Positions 1-6,380 of a stretch of 7,182 bases of DNA are shown one piece after another. The stretch spans positions 1 to 7,182 of the forward strand of contig JAHJLU010000782.1 of NCBI GenBank assembly GCA_018821745.1, in the 5' to 3' direction. Made by a program: the position numbers and the translations under genes. Source of the DNA: Myxococcota bacterium (GTDB lineage Bacteria > Myxococcota_A > Polyangia > HGW-17). Each line of letters begins with the position of its first letter. Position 1 is the stretch's first letter. The notes under the pieces were generated by a model that had not been told where the DNA came from, searched no databases, and saw only the letters and a list, made by a program, of their open reading frames with translations.

Positions 1-2
1 CA

Positions 3-737
3 TACGCTACCGCGATAGAAGAAGTTGGCATTGGCGCATTTGCCCTGCTGCCTAGCCAGACTGAGCAAGGTTATTCTGGCCACCAATGGTTGTTAGAATT
101 TTTACAAGCGCAAATTGGCACTGCATCGAATGCGCAAACAGGACAATGCAAGGAGGTTATGTATGCTATAGCAGTTATGACTGAAAGGTTGTACGTGCAA
201 GAAGCGGCGCGTATTCCGTATCACGGCATGCGCCAAGTGCTGTATCCAGATTTAACGATGACGGTGGCATTGGGTGGGCAACGGGGCCGCGATAATGGCT
301 ATTTTGAAGGTTTTGAGCAAGGTACGGCACAGTGGTACCACTTGCCGCAAAGTACTTTTTTGCAAAAGTTTAAGCAGCATGTAGCCGAGGAAATCCGGTA
401 TTTAGCGTTAGCGTCTACCTCAGATACCCAAAGTTCGACCAAACAAATTGACAAACTTTGGCCGGTTAAACGTCTGAAAGTGTTACCACGTTATGCTATT
501 TCCGAGGAGCAAGCCGGCAAAAAATCTATCAAGGCTGAGCTGTATTATTTATTCGAGTTAGGAAAACCACTTGCGTTGCAATTCCCAGTCACTAAAGTGC
601 CTCATCAACCAATTGTTCGCTCAATGAAACTCACCACATTGACTCGCCTAGAGAGTGTGGTTGAGTTTGTTGAAGTAAAAGAAGTGTACGAAGAGGCAAT
701 GGTTTCAGCCGGTGGAATGAAAAATAAAAACTTCTAG
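3..737 (+). CDS. C-terminal part of an unrecognised protein (5' end outside window)
   Basis: The frame is open from the left edge to a TAG at 735-737 and gives 244 residues. A start could be placed at the TTG at 90, but the frame continues upstream with protein-like sequence (EEVGIGAFALLPSQ, GYSGHQWLLEF), so the true start is outside the window. The product looks soluble: no signal peptide, membrane segment or cysteine pattern is seen. Notable stretches are IPYHGMRQVLYPDL, GQRGRDNGYFEGFEQG, KLWPVKRLKVLPRYAISEEQ, and a C-terminal ELYYLFELGKPLAL followed by RSMKLTTLTRLES. It reads like a conserved folded protein, but I cannot assign a family and see no catalytic motif I would trust. Codons are visibly AT-richer (many TTA/TTG Leu, AAA Lys) than in the lipoprotein genes to the right. 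An IS remnant follows, so this may be an accessory-island gene. Confidence is high that it is coding, nil on function. Confidence 0.8.
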   Translation, partial: YATAIEEVGIGAFALLPSQTEQGYSGHQWLLEFLQAQIGTASNAQTGQCKEVMYAIAVMTERLYVQEAARIPYHGMRQVLYPDLTMTVALGGQRGRDNGYFEGFEQGTAQWYHLPQSTFLQKFKQHVAEEIRYLALASTSDTQSSTKQIDKLWPVKRLKVLPRYAISEEQAGKKSIKAELYYLFELGKPLALQFPVTKVPHQPIVRSMKLTTLTRLESVVEFVEVKEVYEEAMVSAGGMKNKNF

Positions 738-922
738 TATTTACAAGGCTTTTATCTGGTTTCCATCCCAGACGTGGCGTTTCTAAACAGAATTACTGAT
801 CAATCCATTGGCTATTTTGCATACTCCTGAGTCTATTCGCCACGTTCTGGTTTCATAAGACCTCTTTCCCAAACACCAATCCAACAGTTCCCCGATTTAC
901 TGCGATTTCTAACCTAACACCG
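738..922. other. Non-coding gap between gene at left edge and IS remnant
   Basis: No credible reading frame is present. The stretch is AT-rich and holds a separated inverted repeat (768-778 with 839-850) and a 9-base direct repeat TCTGGTTTC (755-763 and 846-854). It should contain the 3' end of the insertion sequence whose transposase remnant ends at 923, but I cannot place the IS terminus. Confidence 0.5.
768..850. repeat. Separated imperfect inverted repeat
   Basis: CCAGACGTGGC at 768-778 is the reverse complement of GCCACGTTCTGG at 839-850 except for one extra base in the right arm. The arms are 60 bases apart, too far for an ordinary terminator, and no T-run follows. It could be a decayed IS/MITE end pair or a binding site pair. 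Confidence 0.4.
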
Positions 923-1272
923 TCAGCAAATCAGCATGCGGCCTAACAGCACGGCATTTGCGGACACTACAGCCGCCCATGCATAAGATTTAAAGTGGTC
1001 AAGGCCCTTCCATGTGCAGCGGTCTAGCCCGACGCACCGTTTCAGATACGAAATCATCCCCTCGATACCTGCTCTGAAATTGCGGAGACGTTTGAATATC
1101 CATAGGCTTTTTGTCATTTCGGCAATGCTGATTCCTCGCTTTTTGTGAAAGCACACGTGCTTGACTCCCTTATCCTTTATGGCCTTCAGGTTGGCGTTGG
1201 AGGCGTAACCGGCATCAAAGGGCGAGGCAATTTGCCATAGATTTCTTCGTGCCGCTCTACCAAATATAGGGA
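923..1272 (-). pseudogene. Transposase remnant, ISNCY-like, C-terminal and frameshifted
   Basis: The minus strand encodes the C-terminal end of a DDE transposase. Reading from 1272 down, one frame gives LYLVERHEEIYGKLPR. The sequence then moves to another frame giving FDAGYASNANLKAIKDKG, followed by KHVCFHKKRGISIAEMTKSL, RNFRAGIEGMISYLKRC, RCTWKGLDHFKSYAWAAVVS and a stop at 923-925. The series FHKKRG - RNFRAGIE - ISYLKRC - GLDHFKSY matches my recollection of ISNCY-type transposases. The Asp of FDAGYAS and the Glu of RAGIEG would be the second and third residues of the catalytic triad. Family members have a few more residues between GKLPR and FD, so the break near 1220-1226 looks like a deletion of about seven bases. 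The N-terminal half, with the first Asp, is absent: the frame degenerates near 1272, just before the stop of the next leftward gene. It cannot encode an active enzyme. Family assignment is from memory of motifs; pseudogene status is seen directly. Confidence 0.75.
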
Positions 1273-1282
1273 GGTAGAATGG

Positions 1283-1786
1283 TTAATTGCACAAGGGGTC
1301 GGTGGGGAGGCAGTGGCCTTTTTTGCCCTTCCGGTAGTTTCTGGGGGGTACGCCTGCGGTTTTGCGGCCTCGATGAGGTGGTTTCTTTCGGATCACGGTG
1401 TTCATTGTTTTTGCGGGGGGCTTGGGCTTTTGGGTGGGAACGACAACCGGCTTGGGCGGCTCATCCACCTGATTAGATGGGGCCATCACATCCAGTTGGC
1501 CGGTTTTCGCCGGCGGGTCAACTTTCCCTTCCTTTGGTGCAGTCGGTGGACTTGTTATTTGCGGCTTTTCCTGGGCTTTTATACTGTTTACGGCCTCGGG
1601 AGCGCTCATGTCACCTGGTTTTTCCGATTCACCCTTGCTCGCGTTACAGGCGAAGGCACCCAGCGTCGTCATCCCCACAATGCTCGCGCCGACCATGAGC
1701 CTGCCGATGAATTCGGTTGTGCTCAGCTTCAGTTCATCCTCTGTGGGGTATCCGGTTCGGTGCTCACTGGAAGATCGTAGTTTCAT
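1283..1786 (-). CDS. Small membrane-anchored Pro/Lys-rich exported protein, hypothetical
   Basis: This encodes 167 residues from the ATG at 1784-1786. I prefer it to an in-frame TTG 24 bases upstream because AAGGAA lies eight bases before the ATG. The first 28 residues are polar (EHRTGYPTEDELKLSTTEF). A hydrophobic segment follows at about 30-46, ending in AFAC with Cys47. AFAC is a poor lipobox, so the protein may be a lipoprotein with a long n-region or a single-pass anchor. The rest is low-complexity, rich in Pro, Lys, Thr and Ala (PKPPAKT, KPVVVPTQKPKPP), becomes strongly basic (RKKPPHRGRKT, YRKGKKG), and ends with a two-Cys tail HCLPTDPLCN. Such tails often act as flexible periplasmic spacers or envelope tethers. 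No catalytic domain is visible. The stop lies about ten bases from the transposase remnant, so the IS lies immediately 3' of an apparently intact gene. Function unknown. Confidence 0.7.
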   Translation of the reverse strand: MKLRSSSEHRTGYPTEDELKLSTTEFIGRLMVGASIVGMTTLGAFACNASKGESEKPGDMSAPEAVNSIKAQEKPQITSPPTAPKEGKVDPPAKTGQLDVMAPSNQVDEPPKPVVVPTQKPKPPAKTMNTVIRKKPPHRGRKTAGVPPRNYRKGKKGHCLPTDPLCN

Positions 1787-1825
1787 TGTATGTGTTCCTT
1801 TTGCCGGCAAGGGGTTGTTCCCGAG

Positions 1826-1859
1826 AATATAGTCCCCCCGCTCCGAAAAACAATGTCAA
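1826..1859 (-). promoter_or_regulatory. Weak promoter candidate upstream of the Pro/Lys-rich gene
   Basis: On the minus strand a perfect TTGACA (1854-1859) lies upstream of TATATT (1826-1831), about 40 bases before the ATG at 1786. The boxes match well individually, but the 22-base spacer is longer than the usual 16-18, so this is a weak call. Confidence 0.2.
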
Positions 1860-1867
1860 CTGTGTTT

Positions 1868-1894
1868 CGGGCGCCCTCGTGGGAGGAGGGCCCG
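1868..1894 (-). terminator. GC-rich hairpin after the LysM gene, possible terminator
   Basis: About 40 bases past the LysM gene stop, the minus strand can fold CGGGCCCTC with GAGGGCGCCCG (two-base bulge, seven-base loop). No T-run follows (AAACACAG comes next), so it may be a pause or 3'-end stabilising hairpin rather than a classic intrinsic terminator. Confidence 0.35.
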
Positions 1895-1935
1895 ACAACT
1901 CATCCCTGGTAGGGGCTGGCTTTGCGGGGAATTGC

Positions 1936-3180
1936 TCATTTCCGAGGAGGATGGTCCAAAATCCAGACGATGGTGCGGGTGGTCTGGCCTACGCCCCGGT
2001 AGGTGTCCTGCTCCAGGGGGGGCACGCCACGGGACGGCGGGAAAGAGGGGTGGTATCCACGGGGAAAGAGTCTCCCCGTGGGACGATGGCCCAGACGGTG
2101 ACTCCCCCACTTTGGTTTGGTCCCCGGTGTTAGACGGCTGGTCTTTGTGCGGCGTGAATTTGTCAGCACATACTCTTGTTGCCGCCCTCTGATCCACGGC
2201 TGGCTGAAGAGATCCGCGGTGGTCATTCCCACCCGGTACCAGTTCTCTGCTGCGCCCGGGTTGGGACCGAGGCGGTACCAGCGAATGGGCTGATCTTTGC
2301 GGGGAATCAGTACGCCCGGACTGTAGGAATAGAGTCTCCCCACCTCGTAGTTGCCCTCTCCCCTTGGGATCTCAAGCTCCGCGCCTGTTCCACGGCTCGA
2401 CACCAGCAGGGAGCAATGCTTTTCACCCGTGAGGCGCACGAGGGGTGCGAGGGCGAAGTCGGCGGGCACGGAGGAGGTGAAGGTGACCGGCGATGTGGCA
2501 CTTTGCGGTGCATAAATCGCATGGCTGAACGTGTCCCGGGGGGTGCCGTTGCTGGTGCGTTCGTGGTTGAGAACCACCAGTGTCTCACCCGTGCCGCCAT
2601 GGAGCTTGGCTTTGTACAGACTGAACGTATTGGTGAAACGGCTGTCGAGGAAGCCCCCCAGGAGCAGAACGCTCTTTGTTCCCTTCCTGAATCGAATCTC
2701 GTAGGTGTCCGCGGATTCCCCCGGCTCCTTGCACACGAAGCTGTCAGCGCCGACCTTGACGCAGTGGCGAGACACTCCGTCGGGGAGAAGCATTTTCGTG
2801 GGGAGCGCCAGCAGCTTGCCGCAGGGGAGGAGTTTCGGCAGGCCCTGTTTGATCACGGGCAGAGGCCTGAGATTGTCGGTGCGGCCAACACGGTGAGGAA
2901 TCCGCAGGAGCTGGCCCTCATGGATTGAACCCTTCGCATTGAGGCCGTTGAGTGCAATGAGGGCGTGGTACCCTCCCTTGACCGCGAACCGCGAGGCGAT
3001 GGAGGACAAGGTCTCCGTGCCGCGTACCTGATACATTCTGTTCTGCCGTGGGGGCCGGGGGGCGGTAGTGACAGGGACACTCTCCCTGGCGCAGGCCGCC
3101 CACAAGAAGAGGCTCATGGTAATCAGGGTGAGGATGTGTCCCCGTTTTATGGGTGAGTGTCGCGTTGTTTCCGGTACCAT
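1936..3180 (-). CDS. LysM-domain exported lipoprotein-like protein
   Basis: This encodes 414 residues. The ATG at 3178-3180 has a strong ribosome binding site (AGGAGAGGTGA) just upstream. An N-terminal polar stretch leads to a hydrophobic segment ending LFLWAAC at Cys30. That is near a lipobox but with Trp at -3, so lipidation is probable, not certain. A Pro/Arg-rich linker (31-48) is followed by one LysM domain at about 49-96: YQVRGTETLSSIASRFAV, then ALIALNGLNAKGSIHEGQLL and RIP. LysM modules bind N-acetylglucosamine polymers, so the protein probably contacts peptidoglycan. Residues 100-414 match no family I recognise. They hold a three-Cys segment (about 115-160), beta-strand-like stretches, and a near-repeat WYRLG/WYRVG around 305-320. 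The last 80 residues are Pro/Arg-rich but end in an ordinary strand-like QTTRTIVWILD, so I keep the stop at 1936. Cell-wall binding is inferred from LysM; the main domain is unknown. Confidence 0.8.
   Translation of the reverse strand: MVPETTRHSPIKRGHILTLITMSLFLWAACARESVPVTTAPRPPRQNRMYQVRGTETLSSIASRFAVKGGYHALIALNGLNAKGSIHEGQLLRIPHRVGRTDNLRPLPVIKQGLPKLLPCGKLLALPTKMLLPDGVSRHCVKVGADSFVCKEPGESADTYEIRFRKGTKSVLLLGGFLDSRFTNTFSLYKAKLHGGTGETLVVLNHERTSNGTPRDTFSHAIYAPQSATSPVTFTSSVPADFALAPLVRLTGEKHCSLLVSSRGTGAELEIPRGEGNYEVGRLYSYSPGVLIPRKDQPIRWYRLGPNPGAAENWYRVGMTTADLFSQPWIRGRQQEYVLTNSRRTKTSRLTPGTKPKWGSHRLGHRPTGRLFPRGYHPSFPPSRGVPPLEQDTYRGVGQTTRTIVWILDHPPRK
2057..2081. repeat. Perfect 9-bp hairpin inside the LysM gene
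   Basis: CCACGGGGA (2057-2065) and TCCCCGTGG (2073-2081) are perfect inverted copies around a seven-base loop. It lies in the coding region for the Pro/Arg-rich C-terminal part. No T-run follows on either strand, so it is not an intrinsic terminator. It may be chance in GC-rich DNA, an RNA structure, or a small inserted palindrome. Confidence 0.5.
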
Positions 3181-3248
3181 CGTTCACCTCTCCTCTTCGT
3201 GGGCTGCTCAGTAACACACGGACACTGTACCATTATTTGTGGAGAAGA

Positions 3249-3290
3249 GCACCCTCCCGCTGGAGTCCCCCATCGGAAGGGTGAGGGTGC
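3249..3290 (-). terminator. Hairpin downstream of the acidic-linker lipoprotein gene
   Basis: Eight bases past the TGA/TAA position of the upstream gene (stop at 3299-3301), the minus strand has GCACCCTC (3283-3290) pairing perfectly with GAGGGTGC (3249-3256), followed by TCTTCTCC. The loop is long (26 bases) and the pyrimidine run is broken, so termination strength is uncertain. Its position between two leftward genes suits a terminator or attenuator. Confidence 0.4.
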
Positions 3291-3298
3291 CGAGGGTA

Positions 3299-4687
3299 TC
3301 AGTCGCCTTGGATCAGGTTGCCATTCTCGTCGAGGATTTTTGCGGAGAAGAGGTCCTTGAAGTAGATGGTTGGACCGTCTGTGTACCCCAAATAGATGAG
3401 GAACCGACCCTGAGGATCACCGGCCATGATGGATGCCATGGCGTAATATGCATTTGATGAGTCCCAGGCCGCAGTCCGAATCATCCCCGTTTCCTTATCC
3501 CAGATTTGCAGTTCATGAATGCTCTGAGGTTGGACTTTTCCGTACAATGTTTGCACCAGGACCAACGAAGTGCCTTTCAGCCATCCAACCAGGTTGCTAT
3601 ATTTCTCACTCAAAGGCATTGGCGCATGTTGATGATAACTGGTGGTTGGGGCCTGTATTGTCCCTCCAGTTAAACTCTCGCCAAGCACAACTTCCATGCT
3701 ATCTTGTACTTTTCCATAATAGTACCATTCATCCATTGCCATCTGCCCGGCCACACTGGCTGTTCCGGAATCAAAGAGAAGCTCCTTTGCCTTGAATGGC
3801 ACTTCCCCGTCAACCCGCCAGTAAACTTGCCTGTTCAGATCTCCTGGGACCCCTTCCGAAGCCCAATTACTTTGTATGAGATTAAAGTAGGATCGGTTGA
3901 TGTTTGAAGGTTTCTGCCCATAGGTCGAATTGGCTGTTTCGATGCCATCTGCGAGGTAGTTGATTTCACCAGTATCCCCATTGAGAAGGTAAACATCAGT
4001 GTTTCTTTTATCCTGAGGAGTTGTACTATAATAGGCGCATTCGATTAGTAGCGAGTTGTTATTTGCATTGAAGTAATGGAGTGCCGCCGTTCCCCCATTT
4101 GCTTCACAAAGGGGAGTACGCAGGGCAGGATACTGAGCAGTAATGTCTTCCATGCTGTCTGTATCAAAATTAACACGGTAGAGATGGGGGATAAAAGAAT
4201 TGAGCGGATCAGATGCGATATAGGGCGAATTGGCAATCCAGTAGACGCTTCTTTCTTCAGGCACAACTGCCAGAAAATAGTAGGGCTTTAACCCTTGTGT
4301 AATCCCGGTTCTTGTCAGCGATTTGTCGATAATATTGAATTTGTAGAACCCAAAATCATAGTTCAGGTCATTCTCCCTGATGATCACAAAAACATAGGGA
4401 AAATAGACACCATAGGCAGAATAGCCTGTTGCTATGGGATGCTGGCAATTATCCACAGCCGGCAAATCAGTCCCATCAGTGGTACAGTTCTCCAGCGGAA
4501 TCACAACATCTTCCACCACGTCTGTTGTGTCCTCTGTGGTATCGCTAACATCCAGGACGTCAATGACATCTGTATCGGTCCCCCCGTCATTGGAGGGTGC
4601 TGTGGTGTCATCACAGGCGGCAATGAGAAAAAAACTCAGAAGTAACGACGCTACGAATTTCATTGTACGTTTACCAGTGGTGGCCAT
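3299..4687 (-). CDS. Lipoprotein with acidic linker and beta-rich (propeller-like) domain
   Basis: This encodes 462 residues from the ATG at 4685-4687, which has AAGGA 12 bases upstream. An internal ATG at 4661-4663 (454 residues) starts closer to the hydrophobic core and is a real alternative. The signal segment FVASLLLSFFLIAAC fits a lipobox (I-A-A-C), with lipidation at Cys25 and Asp at +2 and +3. A low-complexity Asp/Thr/Val linker (about 26-62) would hold the domain off the membrane. The rest is regular beta-strand-like sequence with aromatic turns: YSAYGVYFPYVFVIIRE, RSVYWIAN, HLYRVNFDTD, TDVYLLNGDTGEINYLADG, RQVYWRVDGE, HELQIWDKETGMI, RFLIYLGYTDG. The pattern strand - DTD/DKETG turn - strand recalls WD40/TolB-type beta-propellers, which would suit a binding scaffold, but I cannot name a family. 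GC content is visibly lower than in the two flanking genes, pointing to different ancestry or relaxed codon selection. Confidence 0.8.
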   Translation of the reverse strand: MATTGKRTMKFVASLLLSFFLIAACDDTTAPSNDGGTDTDVIDVLDVSDTTEDTTDVVEDVVIPLENCTTDGTDLPAVDNCQHPIATGYSAYGVYFPYVFVIIRENDLNYDFGFYKFNIIDKSLTRTGITQGLKPYYFLAVVPEERSVYWIANSPYIASDPLNSFIPHLYRVNFDTDSMEDITAQYPALRTPLCEANGGTAALHYFNANNNSLLIECAYYSTTPQDKRNTDVYLLNGDTGEINYLADGIETANSTYGQKPSNINRSYFNLIQSNWASEGVPGDLNRQVYWRVDGEVPFKAKELLFDSGTASVAGQMAMDEWYYYGKVQDSMEVVLGESLTGGTIQAPTTSYHQHAPMPLSEKYSNLVGWLKGTSLVLVQTLYGKVQPQSIHELQIWDKETGMIRTAAWDSSNAYYAMASIMAGDPQGRFLIYLGYTDGPTIYFKDLFSAKILDENGNLIQGD

Positions 4688-4714
4688 GCGATCCACTCAT
4701 CCTTCATAGTCCTC

Positions 4715-4742
4715 AGCATATAAGCTTTTAAGGTGCAGTCAA
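4715..4742 (-). promoter_or_regulatory. Sigma70-type promoter candidate for the acidic-linker lipoprotein gene
   Basis: On the minus strand TTGACT (4737-4742) is separated by 16 bases from TATGCT (4715-4720), about 27 bases before the ATG at 4687. The match is 5/6 at -35 and 4/6 at -10. The location in the divergent gap supports it; no operator is evident. Confidence 0.4.
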
Positions 4743-4810
4743 CCAGTCAGCAGGCAGGAAAATCCGGGGATATTCCTTCATCTTGGGGTCGCGGAAATTA
4801 TTTTGGGGTG

Positions 4811-4816
4811 TATACT
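4811..4816 (+). promoter_or_regulatory. -10-like box immediately upstream of the FGE-like lipoprotein gene
   Basis: TATACT ends seven bases before the ATG at 4824. If used, transcription would start at or next to the ATG, giving a leaderless message. That would fit the absence of a good ribosome binding site here. No matching -35 box is seen at 16-18 bases. Confidence 0.25.
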
Positions 4817-4823
4817 TCCTTTC

Positions 4824-6380
4824 ATGAAACACATTACATTCTTTGTTCTCGTGCTGTTTTTCATGGGTGGATGCGATGACGGAACCTCCGCTGATCTTTG
4901 CAGCTCGGTGGTGTGCGATCCGGGATATGCCTGCGCTGGGGCTACGGGGAGCTGCGTGGGGCTTTGCGATGATGTTGAGTGTGATCAGGGGTTTGCCTGT
5001 GATCCCCTGACCGGGCTGTGTGCCGCCAATACACCGGAAGAGGGGGCTGCGGCCTGCAGTGACGGCCTCGATAACGATGATGACGGTCTCACGGACTGCG
5101 ACGACCCGGGCTGCCAGGGAGAGGCGGTGTGCCAGGGGGATCCCGAGACCCTGTGCGATGATGGTGTCGACAACGACGGCGACGGTCTCACGGACTGTGA
5201 TGACGAAGATTGTGCCGCTGCGTGTGAGCTTGAGAACACGAACGCGGCCTGCAGCGACGGCCTCGACAACGATGGCGACGGCCTCACGGACTGTGACGAC
5301 GACGACTGCCTGCAGGACCCGGTAACGGTGTGCCTGGATCCGTGGCCCAACGAGGGCTGGATCGGCGGCCTGTGTCAGGGCGTGGAGCAGTGCCTGTATA
5401 CAGATGCGCTGTGCCTTGAGGGTGAGCCCTTTGGGGGACTGTGCTCCCAGGCGTGTACCCAGTATTGTCCCGACTCCGAGGAACCCAACAACGCCGTCAC
5501 CTTCTGTGTGGAGAACCCCGAGAGCGCTGGCGAAGGCATCTGCGTGAGCCGGTGCGACCTCTCCCTCTTTCCGGGCACCGGTTGCCGCGAGGGGTATGTG
5601 TGCGTGGTGAAGCCCAGGTTCAACCAGTCCTCCGTGAGCCAGTCCGTCTGCCTGCCCCCCGGGGATGATCCGCCGGTGTGCACCGAGAGCGATGTGCCCC
5701 AGCCCAACGCCGGTGTCACTGCGCCTGCGGGGCTCGACGGGTGTCCCCAGGGGATGCAGCCCATCAACGGCGGCAGCGTGTGCATGGACATCTGGGAGGC
5801 CCACCTGGTGGAGATTACGGGGCCCGGGACCCAGGTCCCCCACTCCCCCTACTTCAATCCCGGCACCAAGGTGGTCATGGCCGTGAGCGCGCCGGGGGCG
5901 GTCCCCCAGGGATACATCAACCAGATCCAGGCAGCGGCGGCCTGCTCCCAGGCGGGGAAACGCCTGTGCAGCGCCACGGAGTGGATGCTCGCCTGCCGCA
6001 CCAGCGCCAACTACGTTTATCCCTACGGCAATGTGCGCCAGGACGGCTGGTGCAACGACGCCCGCTCTCCCCATCCCGTTGTGGAGTATTTTGGCACCAG
6101 CGACGCGTGGATCTGGTCCGAGCTGGGTCACCCCTGCATCAACCAGCTCCACGACTCCCTGGACCTCACGGGGGCAAACCCCCAGTGTGTCACCTCCGAG
6201 GGCTTTTTTGACCTCATGGGGAATCTCCACGAGTGGATCGACGACCCCGCGGGCACCTTCAAGGGTGGCTACTACGTCGACACGGTCATCAACGGCGAGG
6301 GCTGCCTCTACCAGACCACCGCCCACAACACCTCCCACTGGGATTACTCCACGGGCTTCCGCTGCTGCGCCGACCGCTGA
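4824..6380 (+). CDS. Cys-rich lipoprotein with TSP3-like repeats and degenerate FGE/SUMF1-like domain
   Basis: This encodes 518 residues. I chose the ATG at 4824 because the signal peptide starts there (MKHITFFVLVLFFMGGC); an in-frame TTG at 4803 would add seven residues. Lipidation is expected at Cys17, followed by Asp-Asp. Domains in order: two C-X4-C-X5-C-X6-C modules (26-44, 48-66); three acidic repeats with DNDGDGLTDC cores (77-97, 110-130, 142-162) of the thrombospondin-type-3 calcium-binding style; a Cys-rich region (about 167-290); and an FGE/sulfatase-modifying-factor-like domain (about 305-518) with GKRLCSATEWMLACR (378-392), YPYGN, LMGNLHEW (464-471), a KGGYY strand, and GFRCCADR at the C-terminus. 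Active FGEs have a conserved Cys pair shortly after the RGGSF/KGG strand; here that segment reads YVDTVINGEGCLYQTTAHNT with one Cys. I therefore infer a non-catalytic or altered fold, probably a surface binding module. Its high Cys content implies oxidative folding outside the cytoplasm. Confidence 0.88.
   Translation: MKHITFFVLVLFFMGGCDDGTSADLCSSVVCDPGYACAGATGSCVGLCDDVECDQGFACDPLTGLCAANTPEEGAAACSDGLDNDDDGLTDCDDPGCQGEAVCQGDPETLCDDGVDNDGDGLTDCDDEDCAAACELENTNAACSDGLDNDGDGLTDCDDDDCLQDPVTVCLDPWPNEGWIGGLCQGVEQCLYTDALCLEGEPFGGLCSQACTQYCPDSEEPNNAVTFCVENPESAGEGICVSRCDLSLFPGTGCREGYVCVVKPRFNQSSVSQSVCLPPGDDPPVCTESDVPQPNAGVTAPAGLDGCPQGMQPINGGSVCMDIWEAHLVEITGPGTQVPHSPYFNPGTKVVMAVSAPGAVPQGYINQIQAAAACSQAGKRLCSATEWMLACRTSANYVYPYGNVRQDGWCNDARSPHPVVEYFGTSDAWIWSELGHPCINQLHDSLDLTGANPQCVTSEGFFDLMGNLHEWIDDPAGTFKGGYYVDTVINGEGCLYQTTAHNTSHWDYSTGFRCCADR
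5052..5309 (+). repeat. Three tandem 63-nt acidic repeat units
   Basis: Units at 5052-5114, 5151-5213 and 5247-5309 encode 21 residues each of form xCxDGxDNDxDGLTDCDDxxC, with 12-residue and 11-residue Cys-containing spacers. The DNA cores are nearly identical (CTCACGGACTG in all three), which suggests recent duplication or gene conversion. The alternate Asp/Asn/Gly spacing is that of calcium-binding loops in thrombospondin-type-3 repeats. Confidence 0.85.

Noticed and set aside
738..922. Gap considered for a tRNA or small RNA gene
   Set aside because: No cloverleaf, no TTCGA-type T-loop context and no convincing promoter/terminator pair.
1313..1780. 155-codon plus-strand open frame opposite the Pro/Lys-rich gene
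   Set aside because: Composition is typical of antisense to Pro/Lys codons, and there is no start context or recognisable motif.
1856..2197. 113-codon minus-strand frame overlapping the end of the LysM gene, considered as a frameshifted C-terminus
   Set aside because: The primary frame ends in ordinary strand-like sequence (TTRTIVWILD), while the alternative is Pro/Ser/His-rich and lacks structure; no frameshift is needed.
2176..2928. 250-codon plus-strand open frame opposite the LysM gene
   Set aside because: Antisense shadow; the minus-strand frame has a LysM domain, an export signal and a strong ribosome binding site.
5052..5309. Regularly spaced repeats considered as a CRISPR array
   Set aside because: The repeats are in-frame coding units with conserved Cys/Asp pattern, and the spacers are coding and short; this is a protein repeat.
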